A stretch of DNA of 64,000 nt from Paenibacillus marchantiophytorum (GCF_014640555.1 NZ_BMHE01000012.1:90578-154577), one strand, 5' to 3'; counted from the first letter of the stretch, positions 35,405 to 44,539 are shown. Made by a program: numbers and translations. The notes: a model not told the origin generated them from the sequence alone.

Positions 35405-36817
35405 ATGCGTAAAACAAAAATTATTTGCACCATGGGACCCGCTTGCGATTCCATCCCCACTTTGAAAGAACTGATTCGTGCAGGCATGAGCGTTGCGCGG
35501 TTAAATATGGCACATGGCGATTTGGATGAGCATCGCGGTCGCATTCAGCGTGTTCGCCAGGCTGCCCAAGAGCTTGGGGTCATTATTCCGATCCTGATGG
35601 ATATCAAAGGTCCGGAAATTCGCATCGGCCAATTGAAAGATGCCGGCTACGATTTGCAAAGCGGAGATCGCATCGTCTTGACTACCGAACAAATTATCGG
35701 TGATTCCAGCCGCGTTTCCGTCAATTACCCTGGGCTTCCACAAGATGTGGTGCCAGGCAATCTCGTTCTGATCGATGATGGTTCCATTGAACTTCGCGTG
35801 GAGAAAATCGAAGGCACGGAAGTGACATGCGTCGTCCTGAATCAAAGCGTTCTGAAACAGCGCAAAGGTGTTAACTTGCCAGGCGTACGCACATCGCTTC
35901 CAGGTGTTACGGAGCGCGATGTTATGCATCTTAAATTCGGTGTCGAAGAAAACATCTCCATCATCGCGATGTCTTTCGTCCGCAACGGCAATGATGTTCG
36001 TGAGGTTCGCGGCATTCTGGAGCAGCATGGCGCTGGCTTGACGCCGATTATTTCGAAGATCGAGAACGAAGAAGGCATGACGAACTTCGCTTCCATTCTG
36101 GAAGCATCCGACGGCATCATGGTTGCTCGTGGCGATCTGGGCGTAGAGATCCCGACAGAAGAAGTTCCTATTGCGCAGAAGGATATGATTCGCGCTTGCA
36201 ACCTTGCTGGCAAGCCGGTTATTACCGCAACGCAAATGCTCGATTCCATGCAGCGCAACCCGCGTCCTACTCGCGCAGAAGTGAGTGACGTAGCGAATGC
36301 CGTTCTGGATGGCAGCGATGTCGTGATGCTTTCCGGCGAAACGGCTGCCGGGAAATACCCGATCGAATCCGTCACTATGATGGCGACGATTGCTGAGCGT
36401 GTCGAACAGACCATGGAGCGCAGCTCCTTGATCGATGCCCAGCTGCAATCGAACAACGAAATCACCGAGGTGCTTTGCCAAGCAGTCGTCTCTTCTTCCG
36501 ACAAGCTGAACGCTGCAGCTATCCTGACACCAACGGAAACCGGCTTTACAGCGCGGATGATTGCCAAATATCGCCCACAAGCGCCAATTATCGCGGTTAC
36601 GGCAAGTCAATATGCTATCAGCCAACTAAGTATGGTTCAAGGCGTTATCCCCGTTCTAGGCGAGTTCTGCGAGTCCACCGATGCGATGATCCGCTCCGCT
36701 ATTCAACAAGCCGAAACACTTGGCTATGTGAAAAAAGGCGACCTTACCGTTGTCTCCGCTGGTGTGCCAGTGGGCAAATCCGGTACGACTAACCTGTTGA
36801 AGGTTGAACGCGTTTAA
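35405..36817 (+). CDS. pyk: Pyruvate kinase
   Basis: Converts phosphoenolpyruvate and ADP to pyruvate and ATP in glycolysis. Signatures are RLNMAHGD (usually RxNFSHG), MDIKGPEIR, the active-site Lys region IISKIENEEGM, and MVARGDLGVEIP. At 470 residues it ends after the C domain and lacks the extra PEP-utiliser domain carried by the main Bacillus enzyme. This and the M-A in place of F-S suggest a second, divergent isozyme. The start is ATG 35405 behind GAAAGGAAG. Confidence 0.93.
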   Translation: MRKTKIICTMGPACDSIPTLKELIRAGMSVARLNMAHGDLDEHRGRIQRVRQAAQELGVIIPILMDIKGPEIRIGQLKDAGYDLQSGDRIVLTTEQIIGDSSRVSVNYPGLPQDVVPGNLVLIDDGSIELRVEKIEGTEVTCVVLNQSVLKQRKGVNLPGVRTSLPGVTERDVMHLKFGVEENISIIAMSFVRNGNDVREVRGILEQHGAGLTPIISKIENEEGMTNFASILEASDGIMVARGDLGVEIPTEEVPIAQKDMIRACNLAGKPVITATQMLDSMQRNPRPTRAEVSDVANAVLDGSDVVMLSGETAAGKYPIESVTMMATIAERVEQTMERSSLIDAQLQSNNEITEVLCQAVVSSSDKLNAAAILTPTETGFTARMIAKYRPQAPIIAVTASQYAISQLSMVQGVIPVLGEFCESTDAMIRSAIQQAETLGYVKKGDLTVVSAGVPVGKSGTTNLLKVERV

Positions 36818-36828
36818 AAAATAAAAAT

Positions 36829-36872
36829 GAGCCCCCGATCACCATGATTTCATGGGATGGGGGGCTTTTTTC
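36829..36872 (+). terminator. Terminator after pyk
   Basis: AGCCCCC pairs with GGGGGCT with inner CATG pairing, followed by six T. Confidence 0.88.
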
Positions 36873-37115
36873 CTTCAAACTGCCCGCTTTTCAGCGCCAA
36901 AACCACAGATAAGAGCCTCCAGAGGCTCCTAATCCGCGAAAACATCCACTTCCCTCGCAGATAGCAGTCTCCAAAGACTCTTATTCCTTCAAGCAGTCCG
37001 CTTTTTAGCGCCAAAACCACAGATAAGAGCCTCCAGAGGCTCCTAATCCGCGAAAACACCCAATTCCCGCGCAGATAGCAGTCTCCAGAGGCTCTTATTC
37101 CTTCAAGCAGCTTGC
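36872..37115. repeat. 114-bp tandem array
   Basis: The 341 bp between pyk and the FhuF-like gene hold no plausible gene beyond the terminator. Two full 114-bp units (36872-36985, 36986-37099) and a short third copy are nearly identical. Each unit contains two related segments 52 bp apart (AGATAAGAGCCTCCAGAGGC at 36907, AGATAGCAGTCTCCAAAGAC at 36959), then 62 bp to the next. The first contains a perfect GAGCCTC-CA-GAGGCTC palindrome. A 69-codon minus-strand frame across it (36850-37059) is judged spurious. Confidence 0.85.
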
Positions 37116-37158
37116 TTTTATTTATGGCGCTACGAAGCCATCAAAAGTCCAATAAGCA

Positions 37159-37506
37159 TTATTTCGCCGCTGCCAGCTTCTCTTTCATCTCCAGCCGATC
37201 CTTCTCCGTCCTTTTCGGACAGGTGTAACACAACTCCCCGCCCTCGCGGCAATTGTACATGCAGCAGGAGGAGCGCATCAGAACCTTTTTCCCCTCTTCA
37301 TTCGGACTATCCAAATAAATCGGCTTTAGATGCAGAAAAGGATTCCGTCTCCGACCAAACACATCCGCAGTGATCCCTTGCGTCAACACTTTGTAGCCAT
37401 TCAAATAACGTTCCTTCATCTCCGCCGGAAGCGGCTGCCCCAACAAGAAATCCTGAGCAAATGTCAACCTCGCAGCATATTGATTCCAAATCATGTCCGG
37501 CTTCAC
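37159..37506 (-). CDS. Short FhuF-like [2Fe-2S] protein
   Basis: 115 residues. The end SSCCMYNCREGGELCYTCPK has the C-C-x10-C-x2-C spacing of the FhuF C-terminal [2Fe-2S] domain of ferric-siderophore reductases, with one more Cys between. The preceding part is far shorter than the usual 250-residue protein. The start is GTG 37506 behind GGAGGGAG, 32 bp after the iron ATPase gene. The frame stays open upstream into that gene, so a longer version cannot be excluded. It probably helps release iron from imported siderophores. Confidence 0.72.
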   Translation of the reverse strand: MKPDMIWNQYAARLTFAQDFLLGQPLPAEMKERYLNGYKVLTQGITADVFGRRRNPFLHLKPIYLDSPNEEGKKVLMRSSCCMYNCREGGELCYTCPKRTEKDRLEMKEKLAAAK

Positions 37507-37538
37507 ATCTGCCTGCTCCCTCCGCTTCCTCCATGTGG

Positions 37539-38408
37539 CTAGATGGCAGCTACCGCTTCCTTGCTTTCCGTCGGGATGGTGACCGTTTCACTTTTGGAAG
37601 CGCCGCTATGCGCTTTGTCAGCTAGTTCATAAGGGATACAAATAGGAACTCCCGAACGAGGATCGGGGACAATATCTGCTTCCACATTGAAAATAGTACG
37701 CAGGGTTTCACTCGTCACGACTTCCGCTGGACTTCCCTCGCACATAACTTTGCCTGCTTGAATAGCCACAACATGCTGGGCATACCGCGTAGCGTGGTTC
37801 AAATCATGCACAACCATGATAATCGTACGGCCTTGCTCGCGATTCAATTTCTCCAGTAATTTGAGGACCTCAAGTTGATGAGCCATATCCAGGAACGTAG
37901 TAGGTTCATCGAGAAATAAAAGGTCCGTTTGCTGTGCAAGCGCCATGGCAATCCAAGCCCTCTGACGTTGTCCGCCCGATAGTTGATCAACAGGACGGTC
38001 TGCGAATTGCATCAAGCCGGTTACTTCAATCGCCCAATGAATGACCTGGTTGTCTTCCTTGCTCAAGGATCCCATCGCACGTTGATGCGGGAATCGGCCG
38101 TAGCCGACAAGTTCAGAAACCGTCAGACCTTCCGGGGCAATCGGATTTTGCGGCAGAATAGCCAATTGCTTCGCGACTTCTTTCGTCGACTGGCTGTGGA
38201 TGGATTTCCCATCAAGCAGAACCGTTCCCTGCTGAGGTTTCATAATTCTCGCCATCGATTTGAGAATCGTGGATTTGCCTGAACCATTGGCACCTACGAG
38301 CGCCGTAATTTTCCCGGTTGGGATACTTAAATTCAAATTTTCAACAATCAAATGCTCGCCATAAGAAATATTCAATCTATCTGCAACTAAACGATGAATA
38401 GTACTCAC
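37539..38408 (-). CDS. Iron-siderophore ABC transporter ATPase (FecE/YusV type)
   Basis: 289 residues. Walker A is GANGSGKST, the signature [17 protein letters not shown] and Walker [13 protein letters not shown], with [13 protein letters not shown]; these are typical of FhuC/FecE/YusV ATPases that serve several siderophore permeases. The C-terminal 50 residues add [13 protein letters not shown] and a Ser/Thr-rich tail. No permease or binding protein is adjacent. The start shown is GTG 38408 with a weak ribosome site; an internal start is possible. Two Fur boxes overlap its promoter. Confidence 0.9.
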   Translation of the reverse strand: MSTIHRLVADRLNISYGEHLIVENLNLSIPTGKITALVGANGSGKSTILKSMARIMKPQQGTVLLDGKSIHSQSTKEVAKQLAILPQNPIAPEGLTVSELVGYGRFPHQRAMGSLSKEDNQVIHWAIEVTGLMQFADRPVDQLSGGQRQRAWIAMALAQQTDLLFLDEPTTFLDMAHQLEVLKLLEKLNREQGRTIIMVVHDLNHATRYAQHVVAIQAGKVMCEGSPAEVVTSETLRTIFNVEADIVPDPRSGVPICIPYELADKAHSGASKSETVTIPTESKEAVAAI

Positions 38409-38432
38409 CCGTTTCTATGTAAATTTAGACAC

Positions 38433-38478
38433 TGATACCCATTATCATAAATATATTGAAAATGAGAATCAATGTCAA
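38433..38478 (-). promoter_or_regulatory. Fur-controlled promoter
   Basis: On the minus strand TTGACA (38473-38478), a 17-bp spacer and TATATT (38450-38455). Two 7-1-7 Fur-like boxes are present: 38433-38447 (TGATAATGGGTATCA on the minus strand, 12 of 14 matches) just after the -10, and 38457-38471 (TGATTCTCATTTTCA) inside the spacer. Iron-loaded Fur should repress the ATPase/FhuF-like pair. Confidence 0.8.
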
Positions 38479-38552
38479 TGAAATTATAACGAAATACTTG
38501 GGACAAACTACTCATACTGACTACAGGACCACTAACGGAGGCTCACTGATCC

Positions 38553-39509
38553 ATGATTATCAGACTCGGATTCGTTTCCATTGCCATGGCGATCTATCAA
38601 AACACGCCCAGCTCGACATTCACATATAAGCTATTTTCTCAACGGCCGCGTGAGGAAGCTATCCAGCGCGCAATTGATATCGGCCGCAGTAATCTCGCAG
38701 CCACCCAGCGCATCCTCTACTACAACGCGGCCCATGGCATTCACTTATTTCGCCTGTCCTCTCAGCTTATTCCCCTTGCCACTCATCCCGATGTGAAGAT
38801 TGATGTCGCCGCGGCATACAAAAAAGAGCTGCAGCAGCTCGGAGACTTCGCCAAAGCTCATGATATTCGCCTAAGCATGCACCCCAATCAATACACCTTG
38901 CTGAACGGGAGTGACACTGTCGTTGAGGCCTCCATTCAAGACCTGGTCTATCACGCGGCTATTCTGGACGGAATGGGACTGGATCCCTCAGCGATCATCA
39001 ATATCCATGTTGGTGGAGTTTATGGTGATAAAGAAGCCGCTACCCAGCGGCTATTCGCGAAGATCCTTGAGGTGCCGGAGCAGGTGATGCGCAGGCTTAC
39101 TTTTGAGAATGATGACAAAACCTATACATTGGAAGAAACGCTCGCAGTCAGTCAAAAAGTTCAGCGCCCCTGCATGCTGGACCTGCACCATGACTGGTGC
39201 AACCCCTCCACAGCTTCGCCTGCGGAACTGCTGCCGCAGATTGCCCAAACATGGGGAGATCTCCCGCTGAAGATTCACGTATCCTCGCCCAAAGCCGCTA
39301 AGGACACGAAGGAGTTTCGCTCCCACGCAGACTACATCGAGCCGGATCAGCTAATCGCTTTTTTGAAAACCTGCAAAGAGGCCGGCTTAACACGCGTTGA
39401 CGTTATGATAGAGGCGAAGATGAAGGATTATGCGCTATTTCGGCTAGCAGAGCAGCTTGGTAAAATTCGCGGCGTAAAGCGATTGGATGGCGGCATTCTG
39501 GCGTGGTAG
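38553..39509 (+). CDS. uvsE: UV damage endonuclease UvsE
   Basis: 318 residues with the UVDE TIM-barrel fold that nicks DNA 5' to UV photoproducts. Typical segments are IRLGFVSIAM, RLSMHPNQYTLLN, NIHVGGVYGDKEAA, LTFENDDKTY, and LDLHHDWCNP with the metal-binding His/Asp/Glu. The start is ATG 38553 behind GGAGG. It probably contributes to spore UV resistance. No terminator precedes it, and it diverges from the iron ATPase gene. Confidence 0.93.
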   Translation: MIIRLGFVSIAMAIYQNTPSSTFTYKLFSQRPREEAIQRAIDIGRSNLAATQRILYYNAAHGIHLFRLSSQLIPLATHPDVKIDVAAAYKKELQQLGDFAKAHDIRLSMHPNQYTLLNGSDTVVEASIQDLVYHAAILDGMGLDPSAIINIHVGGVYGDKEAATQRLFAKILEVPEQVMRRLTFENDDKTYTLEETLAVSQKVQRPCMLDLHHDWCNPSTASPAELLPQIAQTWGDLPLKIHVSSPKAAKDTKEFRSHADYIEPDQLIAFLKTCKEAGLTRVDVMIEAKMKDYALFRLAEQLGKIRGVKRLDGGILAW

Positions 39510-39513
39510 GCAA

Positions 39514-39572
39514 AAAAAAGCATAGGCAGCACGTCAGGATCACAGGATCCAGTCGGGCTATCTATGCTTTTT
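39514..39572. terminator. Terminator between uvsE and the YihY gene
   Basis: AAAAGCATAG pairs with CTATGCTTTT. The right arm overlaps the last codons of the convergent YihY-type gene, so the sequence serves both sides. Confidence 0.75.
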
Positions 39573-40406
39573 ATCAATCGTGGGGCTTTGTAGATTATTC
39601 TGTTTTTTCACATGCTTGAGCGCATTGATTTCTCCGCCAATAATAATGATCAGCGCCGAGATGTAGAACCAGGTCATCAGCACAATAATCCCTCCGACAC
39701 TCCCGTAGGTCGCGCTATAATTAGTGAAATTATTGACATAAAAGGAGAAGCCCAAGGAGGTCGCCTGCCAGCCAATGGCTGCGAACAGCGCGCCGGGAAT
39801 TACACTTTTACAAGTTAAACAGGTGTTGGGAGCTATGTAGTAAATCCCTGTGAACACAATAAAGAGAATGATAAAGTTCAGAATCCAGCGAAAATTGTTC
39901 CAGATATTAATCGTCGTTGTTGCGATATGGACATGTGCCGCCATCCAATCCCCGATCCAGTGCCCGAATACGCTGAGCAGCAGCGCGGAAGCGATAACGA
40001 TAAGCATTCCTAATGTCAGCATTACAGCGAGAAATCGCGAGTGGATGAAGCTTTTGCGCTCCGGCATCCCATACGCTTTGTTCACGGCAATGACGATGGA
40101 ATTCATCGCAGCGCTGGCGCTCACCAAGGCCAGAATTAACCCAAAGGAAAGCGTGCCGCCTCTTTTTACATTCAGCAGGTTGCTGAGTGTTTCTTCCAGC
40201 CAACCGGAGACTGCTCCGGGGATGTACTCTTTGATCAGCAGTACAACATCATCCGATGAGAAGGGCAAATACCCTAGTAAACTCAAAATAAACAGAAGAA
40301 AGGGGAACAGTGACAGTAAAAAGTAGTAGGCGCACTGCGCAGCAAGCCCTGTCGCATCATGCTTTTGAAATTGACCCCATAGCAATTTAACATTAGATAC
40401 AACCAT
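39558..40406 (-). CDS. YihY/BrkB-family inner-membrane protein
   Basis: 282 residues with about six membrane helices. The family signature runs AAQCAYYFLLSLFPFLLFIL, the polar SGWLEETLSNLL segment, and late GGIIVLMTWFYISALIIIIG followed by GGEINALKHV. ATG 40406 (MVVSNVKLLWGQF) is preferred behind AAAGGAC; the open TTG at 40433 lacks a site. The function of the family is unsettled; older RNase BN annotations are wrong for it. Confidence 0.88.
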   Translation of the reverse strand: MVVSNVKLLWGQFQKHDATGLAAQCAYYFLLSLFPFLLFILSLLGYLPFSSDDVVLLIKEYIPGAVSGWLEETLSNLLNVKRGGTLSFGLILALVSASAAMNSIVIAVNKAYGMPERKSFIHSRFLAVMLTLGMLIVIASALLLSVFGHWIGDWMAAHVHIATTTINIWNNFRWILNFIILFIVFTGIYYIAPNTCLTCKSVIPGALFAAIGWQATSLGFSFYVNNFTNYSATYGSVGGIIVLMTWFYISALIIIIGGEINALKHVKKQNNLQSPTIDKKHR

Positions 40407-40485
40407 AGGATTAGTTGTCCTTTCTTTGGGCAAGAATTGTGATAGAATAGGTAGTTCAGAAATGCTAGAAAACAGGTGAATAATA

Positions 40486-42807
40486 ATGAGTTCTCTTTCT
40501 ATATACCCTACTCCTTTAGGCTCGAAACCTACACTTGAACAGCCGATCCCTCATGCCTCAATGGCACAATTAACGAATAGCTCAGATTTCGTGTCCAATG
40601 AGGATCAGGATGCGTTCTTTTTTCGCGACTTGGAGCGCAGTCAAATTCTATTAAATGAAGCGCAGGTTCAGGCGGTGCGCCATTACAAGGGGCCTTTGCT
40701 CACCTTAGCTGGGGCCGGTTCAGGCAAAACTACCGTTCTGGTCTGCCGAGCAGCTTACTTACTGCGTGTCCACCGCGTGCATCCGAGCCATCTATTACTG
40801 ATTACTTTTTCCAAAAAGGCTGCGGAAGAAATGCGCGAACGCCTCACCTCCCTCCCCGGCCTTGACGGCAGTATGACGCAGGCGATGCAGGTGCGGACTT
40901 TTCACGCCTTTTGCCTGCGTTTGCTGCGTATAAATGGGTTCCAGCAGGAGATTTTGAGCGATGGCCGCTATCAACAGATTGTTTTTAAGCGCATCATGCT
41001 GAGCATGGGGCTGCAGGATACGTATCAACCCGAGGTCCTCATCGCCCTGCTCTCCTCTTACAAAATGCAGCTAATCGAAGTTAGCGACCTCCCGGAACAA
41101 ACGGAAGAAGATCAGGAAATGAAGAAAATCTTCCTGCAGTATGAGCAGTGGAAAATGGAACAGCACAAGATGGACTTCGACGATATTCTGCTGATGGCTT
41201 ACCAGTTGTTGAAGCAAAATGCCGATATTCTTCGTTCCTTGGAGCGCAAGTTCGCGTATATCAGCGTCGATGAATTCCAGGATACCAACACCGTTCAGTA
41301 TGAAATTATTCAAATGATTGCTCAAAACCACCAGAATCTCATGGTTGTCGGCGACGATGACCAAACCATTTATTCCTTTAACGGGGCGCGAAATGAATTT
41401 ATTTTGCAATTCCATCAGAAGTATCCTGCCGCCAAAATGGTCACGTTGGATATTAACTACCGATCAACATCCAGCATCGTCGGTTTAGGCAATGCGATTA
41501 TCCGGCACAATATCCAGCGGAAGTCCAAGACGCTCCTCGCCACCAAACAGAGTGATTTGAAGCCGCTCTATGTCAGGCCCTCCAGCAGCGACGATGAGGC
41601 CGATTGGCTTGTGAATGATCTTAGAATCAAGGTCGCCGAGGGCGGCAAGTCCTATGGAGATTTCGCCATTCTCTATCGAACTGCGAACAACAGCCGGGCA
41701 ATTATTGAGCAGTTGATTTTGCATAACTTGCCTTTTGTCGACTATGGCAGCAATGACTCCTTCTATGATCAGTGGATGGTGAAGCCCATTATCGATCATC
41801 TTCGAATCGCGCATGAGCGCCGAAATTTCGAAGCGATAGAGGGTGTCCTACCTTCATTATATATAGGTCGCGACCAAGGCATGCGGATTATTCAAGATCA
41901 GGAAGCCATTCAGCCCAAGAAATGGCCGCTCATCCACCTGCTTGGCTTGCCGCAGCTCAAGGAATTCCAGAAGGAAAAGCTGAAAAGCCGCATCAAACTT
42001 ATTAAATCATTGGCTGAAATGAAGCCTCTGGCTGCCGTGCAGGCGATCCGCAAGGATTTCTATGATACTTTTCTGGAGACGAACAAGCGCAGCAAGCTGA
42101 CGCATCACCGGGAAATGCTCAAGGAAACACTCGATGAGCTGGAGTCCTCAGCCAAACGGTTCGATACGGTGGAACAATTCCTTTATTTTATCCATGAAGT
42201 GGCCGAAAAACGCACGGAAATGAGCGCACTGAAAAAAGATCAAGCAGCGAACCGTATTTCGCTCATGACGATTCATAAATCGAAGGGCCTCGAGTTCGGC
42301 GTCGTTTACTTGCTCTGCGCGATTGAAGGCAATATGCCGCATAGCTCGGCACTGGACGCTGGGCATCTTGACGACGTCAAGATGGCTGGGGTTGCGGGGC
42401 GCGACAAGGGTCCCGCCGCGCTCGAGGAAGAACGGCGACTGGCATATGTCGCCGTCACGCGCGCCAAGGCTGAGCTGCTGATCAGCTCGCCGGCGTATTA
42501 TCGCGGGAAGAAGGCGGAGCCTTCCCGCTTCCTGCTGTCCGCGTTCCCTGGCGCGGACGCAGGGGTTGTGACCAGCCGCAAGCCTGCGGCGGCTGGTCTA
42601 GGCGGCGCGCGGCGGTTCGACGCCGCCGCGGGGGCCGGGACCGCGACGGAGGAGGTCGCGGCGTGGTTGTGCAGCCAGGCCGGCTGCAAGGCCTGGTCGC
42701 GGATCTCGTCGCCGCAGGAAGCGCGGCTGACGGCCAAGGCATGCCCGCTATGCGGCGCGGCCATGGTGAAGGGCAAGCGGACGGTTTCACTCGCGCGCTC
42801 ACGCTAA
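40486..42807 (+). CDS. UvrD/PcrA-type superfamily 1A helicase with a Cys-rich tail
   Basis: 773 residues. The helicase motifs appear in order: AGAGSGKTTVL (I), DEFQDTNT (II), GDDDQTIYSFNGA (III), LDINYRSTSSI (IV), TIHKSKGLEFGVVYL (V) and LAYVAVTRAKAELL (VI). It should be an ATP-driven 3'-5' DNA helicase. The last 100 residues are encoded by a very GC-rich stretch (42540-42790) and contain CSQAGC and CPLCG pairs that could bind zinc. The start is ATG 40486 behind AGGTGA. Confidence 0.9.
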   Translation: MSSLSIYPTPLGSKPTLEQPIPHASMAQLTNSSDFVSNEDQDAFFFRDLERSQILLNEAQVQAVRHYKGPLLTLAGAGSGKTTVLVCRAAYLLRVHRVHPSHLLLITFSKKAAEEMRERLTSLPGLDGSMTQAMQVRTFHAFCLRLLRINGFQQEILSDGRYQQIVFKRIMLSMGLQDTYQPEVLIALLSSYKMQLIEVSDLPEQTEEDQEMKKIFLQYEQWKMEQHKMDFDDILLMAYQLLKQNADILRSLERKFAYISVDEFQDTNTVQYEIIQMIAQNHQNLMVVGDDDQTIYSFNGARNEFILQFHQKYPAAKMVTLDINYRSTSSIVGLGNAIIRHNIQRKSKTLLATKQSDLKPLYVRPSSSDDEADWLVNDLRIKVAEGGKSYGDFAILYRTANNSRAIIEQLILHNLPFVDYGSNDSFYDQWMVKPIIDHLRIAHERRNFEAIEGVLPSLYIGRDQGMRIIQDQEAIQPKKWPLIHLLGLPQLKEFQKEKLKSRIKLIKSLAEMKPLAAVQAIRKDFYDTFLETNKRSKLTHHREMLKETLDELESSAKRFDTVEQFLYFIHEVAEKRTEMSALKKDQAANRISLMTIHKSKGLEFGVVYLLCAIEGNMPHSSALDAGHLDDVKMAGVAGRDKGPAALEEERRLAYVAVTRAKAELLISSPAYYRGKKAEPSRFLLSAFPGADAGVVTSRKPAAAGLGGARRFDAAAGAGTATEEVAAWLCSQAGCKAWSRISSPQEARLTAKACPLCGAAMVKGKRTVSLARSR

Positions 42808-42891
42808 GCTGGAGCTCATGCCTGGCCCAGCTGCATGATCAGCCTCCAACGTGGACAGACTACCTCTATCTGACCAGTTGGAGGGATACAC

Positions 42892-43794
42892 ATGATCAAA
42901 CGCTTCAATCGTTTAGCTATTGAATTACCGCAACCGACAACGGCGGATCCGAACGCCGCAGCGGCTGTGCAAGAACTGCTCGGCGGCAAATTCGGTGAAA
43001 TGTCCACGTTGAACAATTACATGTTCCAGTCGTTCAATTTCAAGAACAAAACAAAGCTAAAGCCCTTTTACGATCTCGTCTCAAGCATTACGGCCGAAGA
43101 ATTCGGTCATGTCGAGTTAGTCACCCATGCGATTAATCTCTGCCTGGCTGGTTCCACGCAGCCTGGCGCTCCCGACACTACGCCTCTGGGCGCGGCCAAG
43201 GATGTGCGCAACACCCAGCATTTCATCGTTGCCGGTCAGAATGCCCTGCCTTTCGATTCGATGGGCAAGCCTTGGACCGGCGAGAATGTCTTCAACAGCG
43301 GCAACCTGATTCTGGACTTGCTGCATAATTTCTTCCTCGAATGCGGGGCCCGCACGCATAAGATGCGGGTCTACGAGATGACCAGCCATCCCGTGGCCCG
43401 GGCCATGATCGGCTACCTCCTCGTCCGCGGAGGCGTGCATGTCGTTGCTTACGCCAAGGCGCTTGAAGTAGCCACCGGCGCGGATGTGACGAAGCTGATT
43501 CCGATTCCAAGCCTGGATAATAAGGCTTTTAACGAGACGCGGAAGTATGAGGAGAAAGGCGTCCATCGTGTTCTGTATCGCTTTAGCGATGAGGACTACA
43601 GGGACTTGGAGCAGATCTGGAAGGGCGTCCATCCCGAGGATGGCGGGGAATTGATTGTGAAGGAAGGGATTCCCGAAGGTGGTCCTGTCCCGGAATACGC
43701 GGATACACCGGAGGAATTCGCCCCTGGAATCTTCCCGGAGGATTTCATGAAAATTGCCGCTAGGTTGCAGCAATCGGCAGGTATACCCGTATAG
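42892..43794 (+). CDS. Manganese catalase
   Basis: Breaks down hydrogen peroxide with a dimanganese centre. The ligands can be placed at Glu36 (KFGEMSTLNNY), Glu70 and His73 (AEEFGH), Glu150 (FLECGA) and His183 (GGVHVVAY), matching the numbering of known enzymes closely. Length 300 is normal. Similar proteins are often spore-coat components (CotJC-like), but nothing here proves coat location. The start is ATG 42892 behind TGGAGGG. Confidence 0.92.
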   Translation: MIKRFNRLAIELPQPTTADPNAAAAVQELLGGKFGEMSTLNNYMFQSFNFKNKTKLKPFYDLVSSITAEEFGHVELVTHAINLCLAGSTQPGAPDTTPLGAAKDVRNTQHFIVAGQNALPFDSMGKPWTGENVFNSGNLILDLLHNFFLECGARTHKMRVYEMTSHPVARAMIGYLLVRGGVHVVAYAKALEVATGADVTKLIPIPSLDNKAFNETRKYEEKGVHRVLYRFSDEDYRDLEQIWKGVHPEDGGELIVKEGIPEGGPVPEYADTPEEFAPGIFPEDFMKIAARLQQSAGIPV

Positions 43795-43945
43795 GAAACG
43801 GACTATCCTTAAGGCCACTGGGCCTTTTCTCGTCTATAAGTACAATACAGTTCGTTAGTAGATAGCGAATGGTGAGGCCACCCTCCCTTCTGCCGATAAG
43901 ACTGTTTTTGCAGCGTTACAGCTTCCTCTTTTTCCTGAGGCACAG

Positions 43946-44466
43946 CTGTAACGTTGCTTTTCAACCTTATCGCTCCCTCTCTAGCCTCATACGCCACTTT
44001 AACGCTGTTTTTCATCCTTAACTCAGCTGATATGCTGTTCATGGTGTTCTTTCTCTGCCTGTAACGTTGTTTTTCATCCTTATCGCTCCCATTCTAGCCT
44101 CATACGCCACTTTAGCGCTGTTTTTCATCCTTAACTCAACTGATATGCTGTTCATGGTGTTCTTTCTCTGCCTGTAACGCTGTTTTTCATCCTTATCGCT
44201 CCCATTCTAGCCTCATACGCCACTTTAGCGCTGTTTTTCATCCTTAACTCGACTGATTTGCTGTTCATGGTGTTCTTTCTCTGCCTGTAACGCTGTTTTT
44301 CATCCTTATCGCTCCCATTCTAGCCTCATACGCCACTTTAGCGCTGTTTTTCATCCTTAACTCGACTGATATGCAGTTCATGGTGTTCTTTCTCTACCTG
44401 TAACGTTGTTTTTCATCCTTATCGCTCCCTCTCTAGCCTCATACGCCACTTTAGCGCTGTTTTTCA
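43946..44466. repeat. 113-bp tandem array, four units plus partial
   Basis: This array fills most of the 826-bp gap between the catalase and tpx genes. Units start at 43946, 44059, 44172, 44285 and 44398 (partial), exactly 113 bp apart and nearly identical. Each holds two TGTTTTTCATCCTTA segments 51 bp apart (44068 and 44119), then 62 bp to the next. The word CACTTTAACG-[CT]TG-N5-CATCCTTAACTC also occurs, reverse-complemented, in the array at 2729. No gene is seen here; a minus-strand frame at 43809-44042 is judged spurious. Single related words occur at 44565-44590. Confidence 0.9.
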
Positions 44467-44500
44467 AAGCAACGGCTGCACCTCCGCAAACAAAGCAAAG

Positions 44501-44539
44501 AGGCTGCTCCATCGGTTTTTTAACCTTTGAAGACAGCCT
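44501..44539 (-). terminator. Probable terminator after tpx
   Basis: Read leftwards, AGGCTGTCTTC pairs with GGAGCAGCCT across an A/T-rich loop and is followed by CTTTGCTTTG. Confidence 0.5.

Noticed and set aside
36850..37059. 69-codon minus-strand frame
   Set aside because: It is made wholly of the 114-bp tandem units, so its protein is itself an exact repeat; there is no ribosome site.
43809..44042. 77-codon minus-strand frame after the catalase gene
   Set aside because: It runs into the 113-bp array, has no ribosome site and looks like a chance frame.
2655..44466. Tandem arrays considered as CRISPR
   Set aside because: Units are 113-114 bp and nearly identical throughout, with no short repeat alternating with unique spacers and no cas genes in the window.
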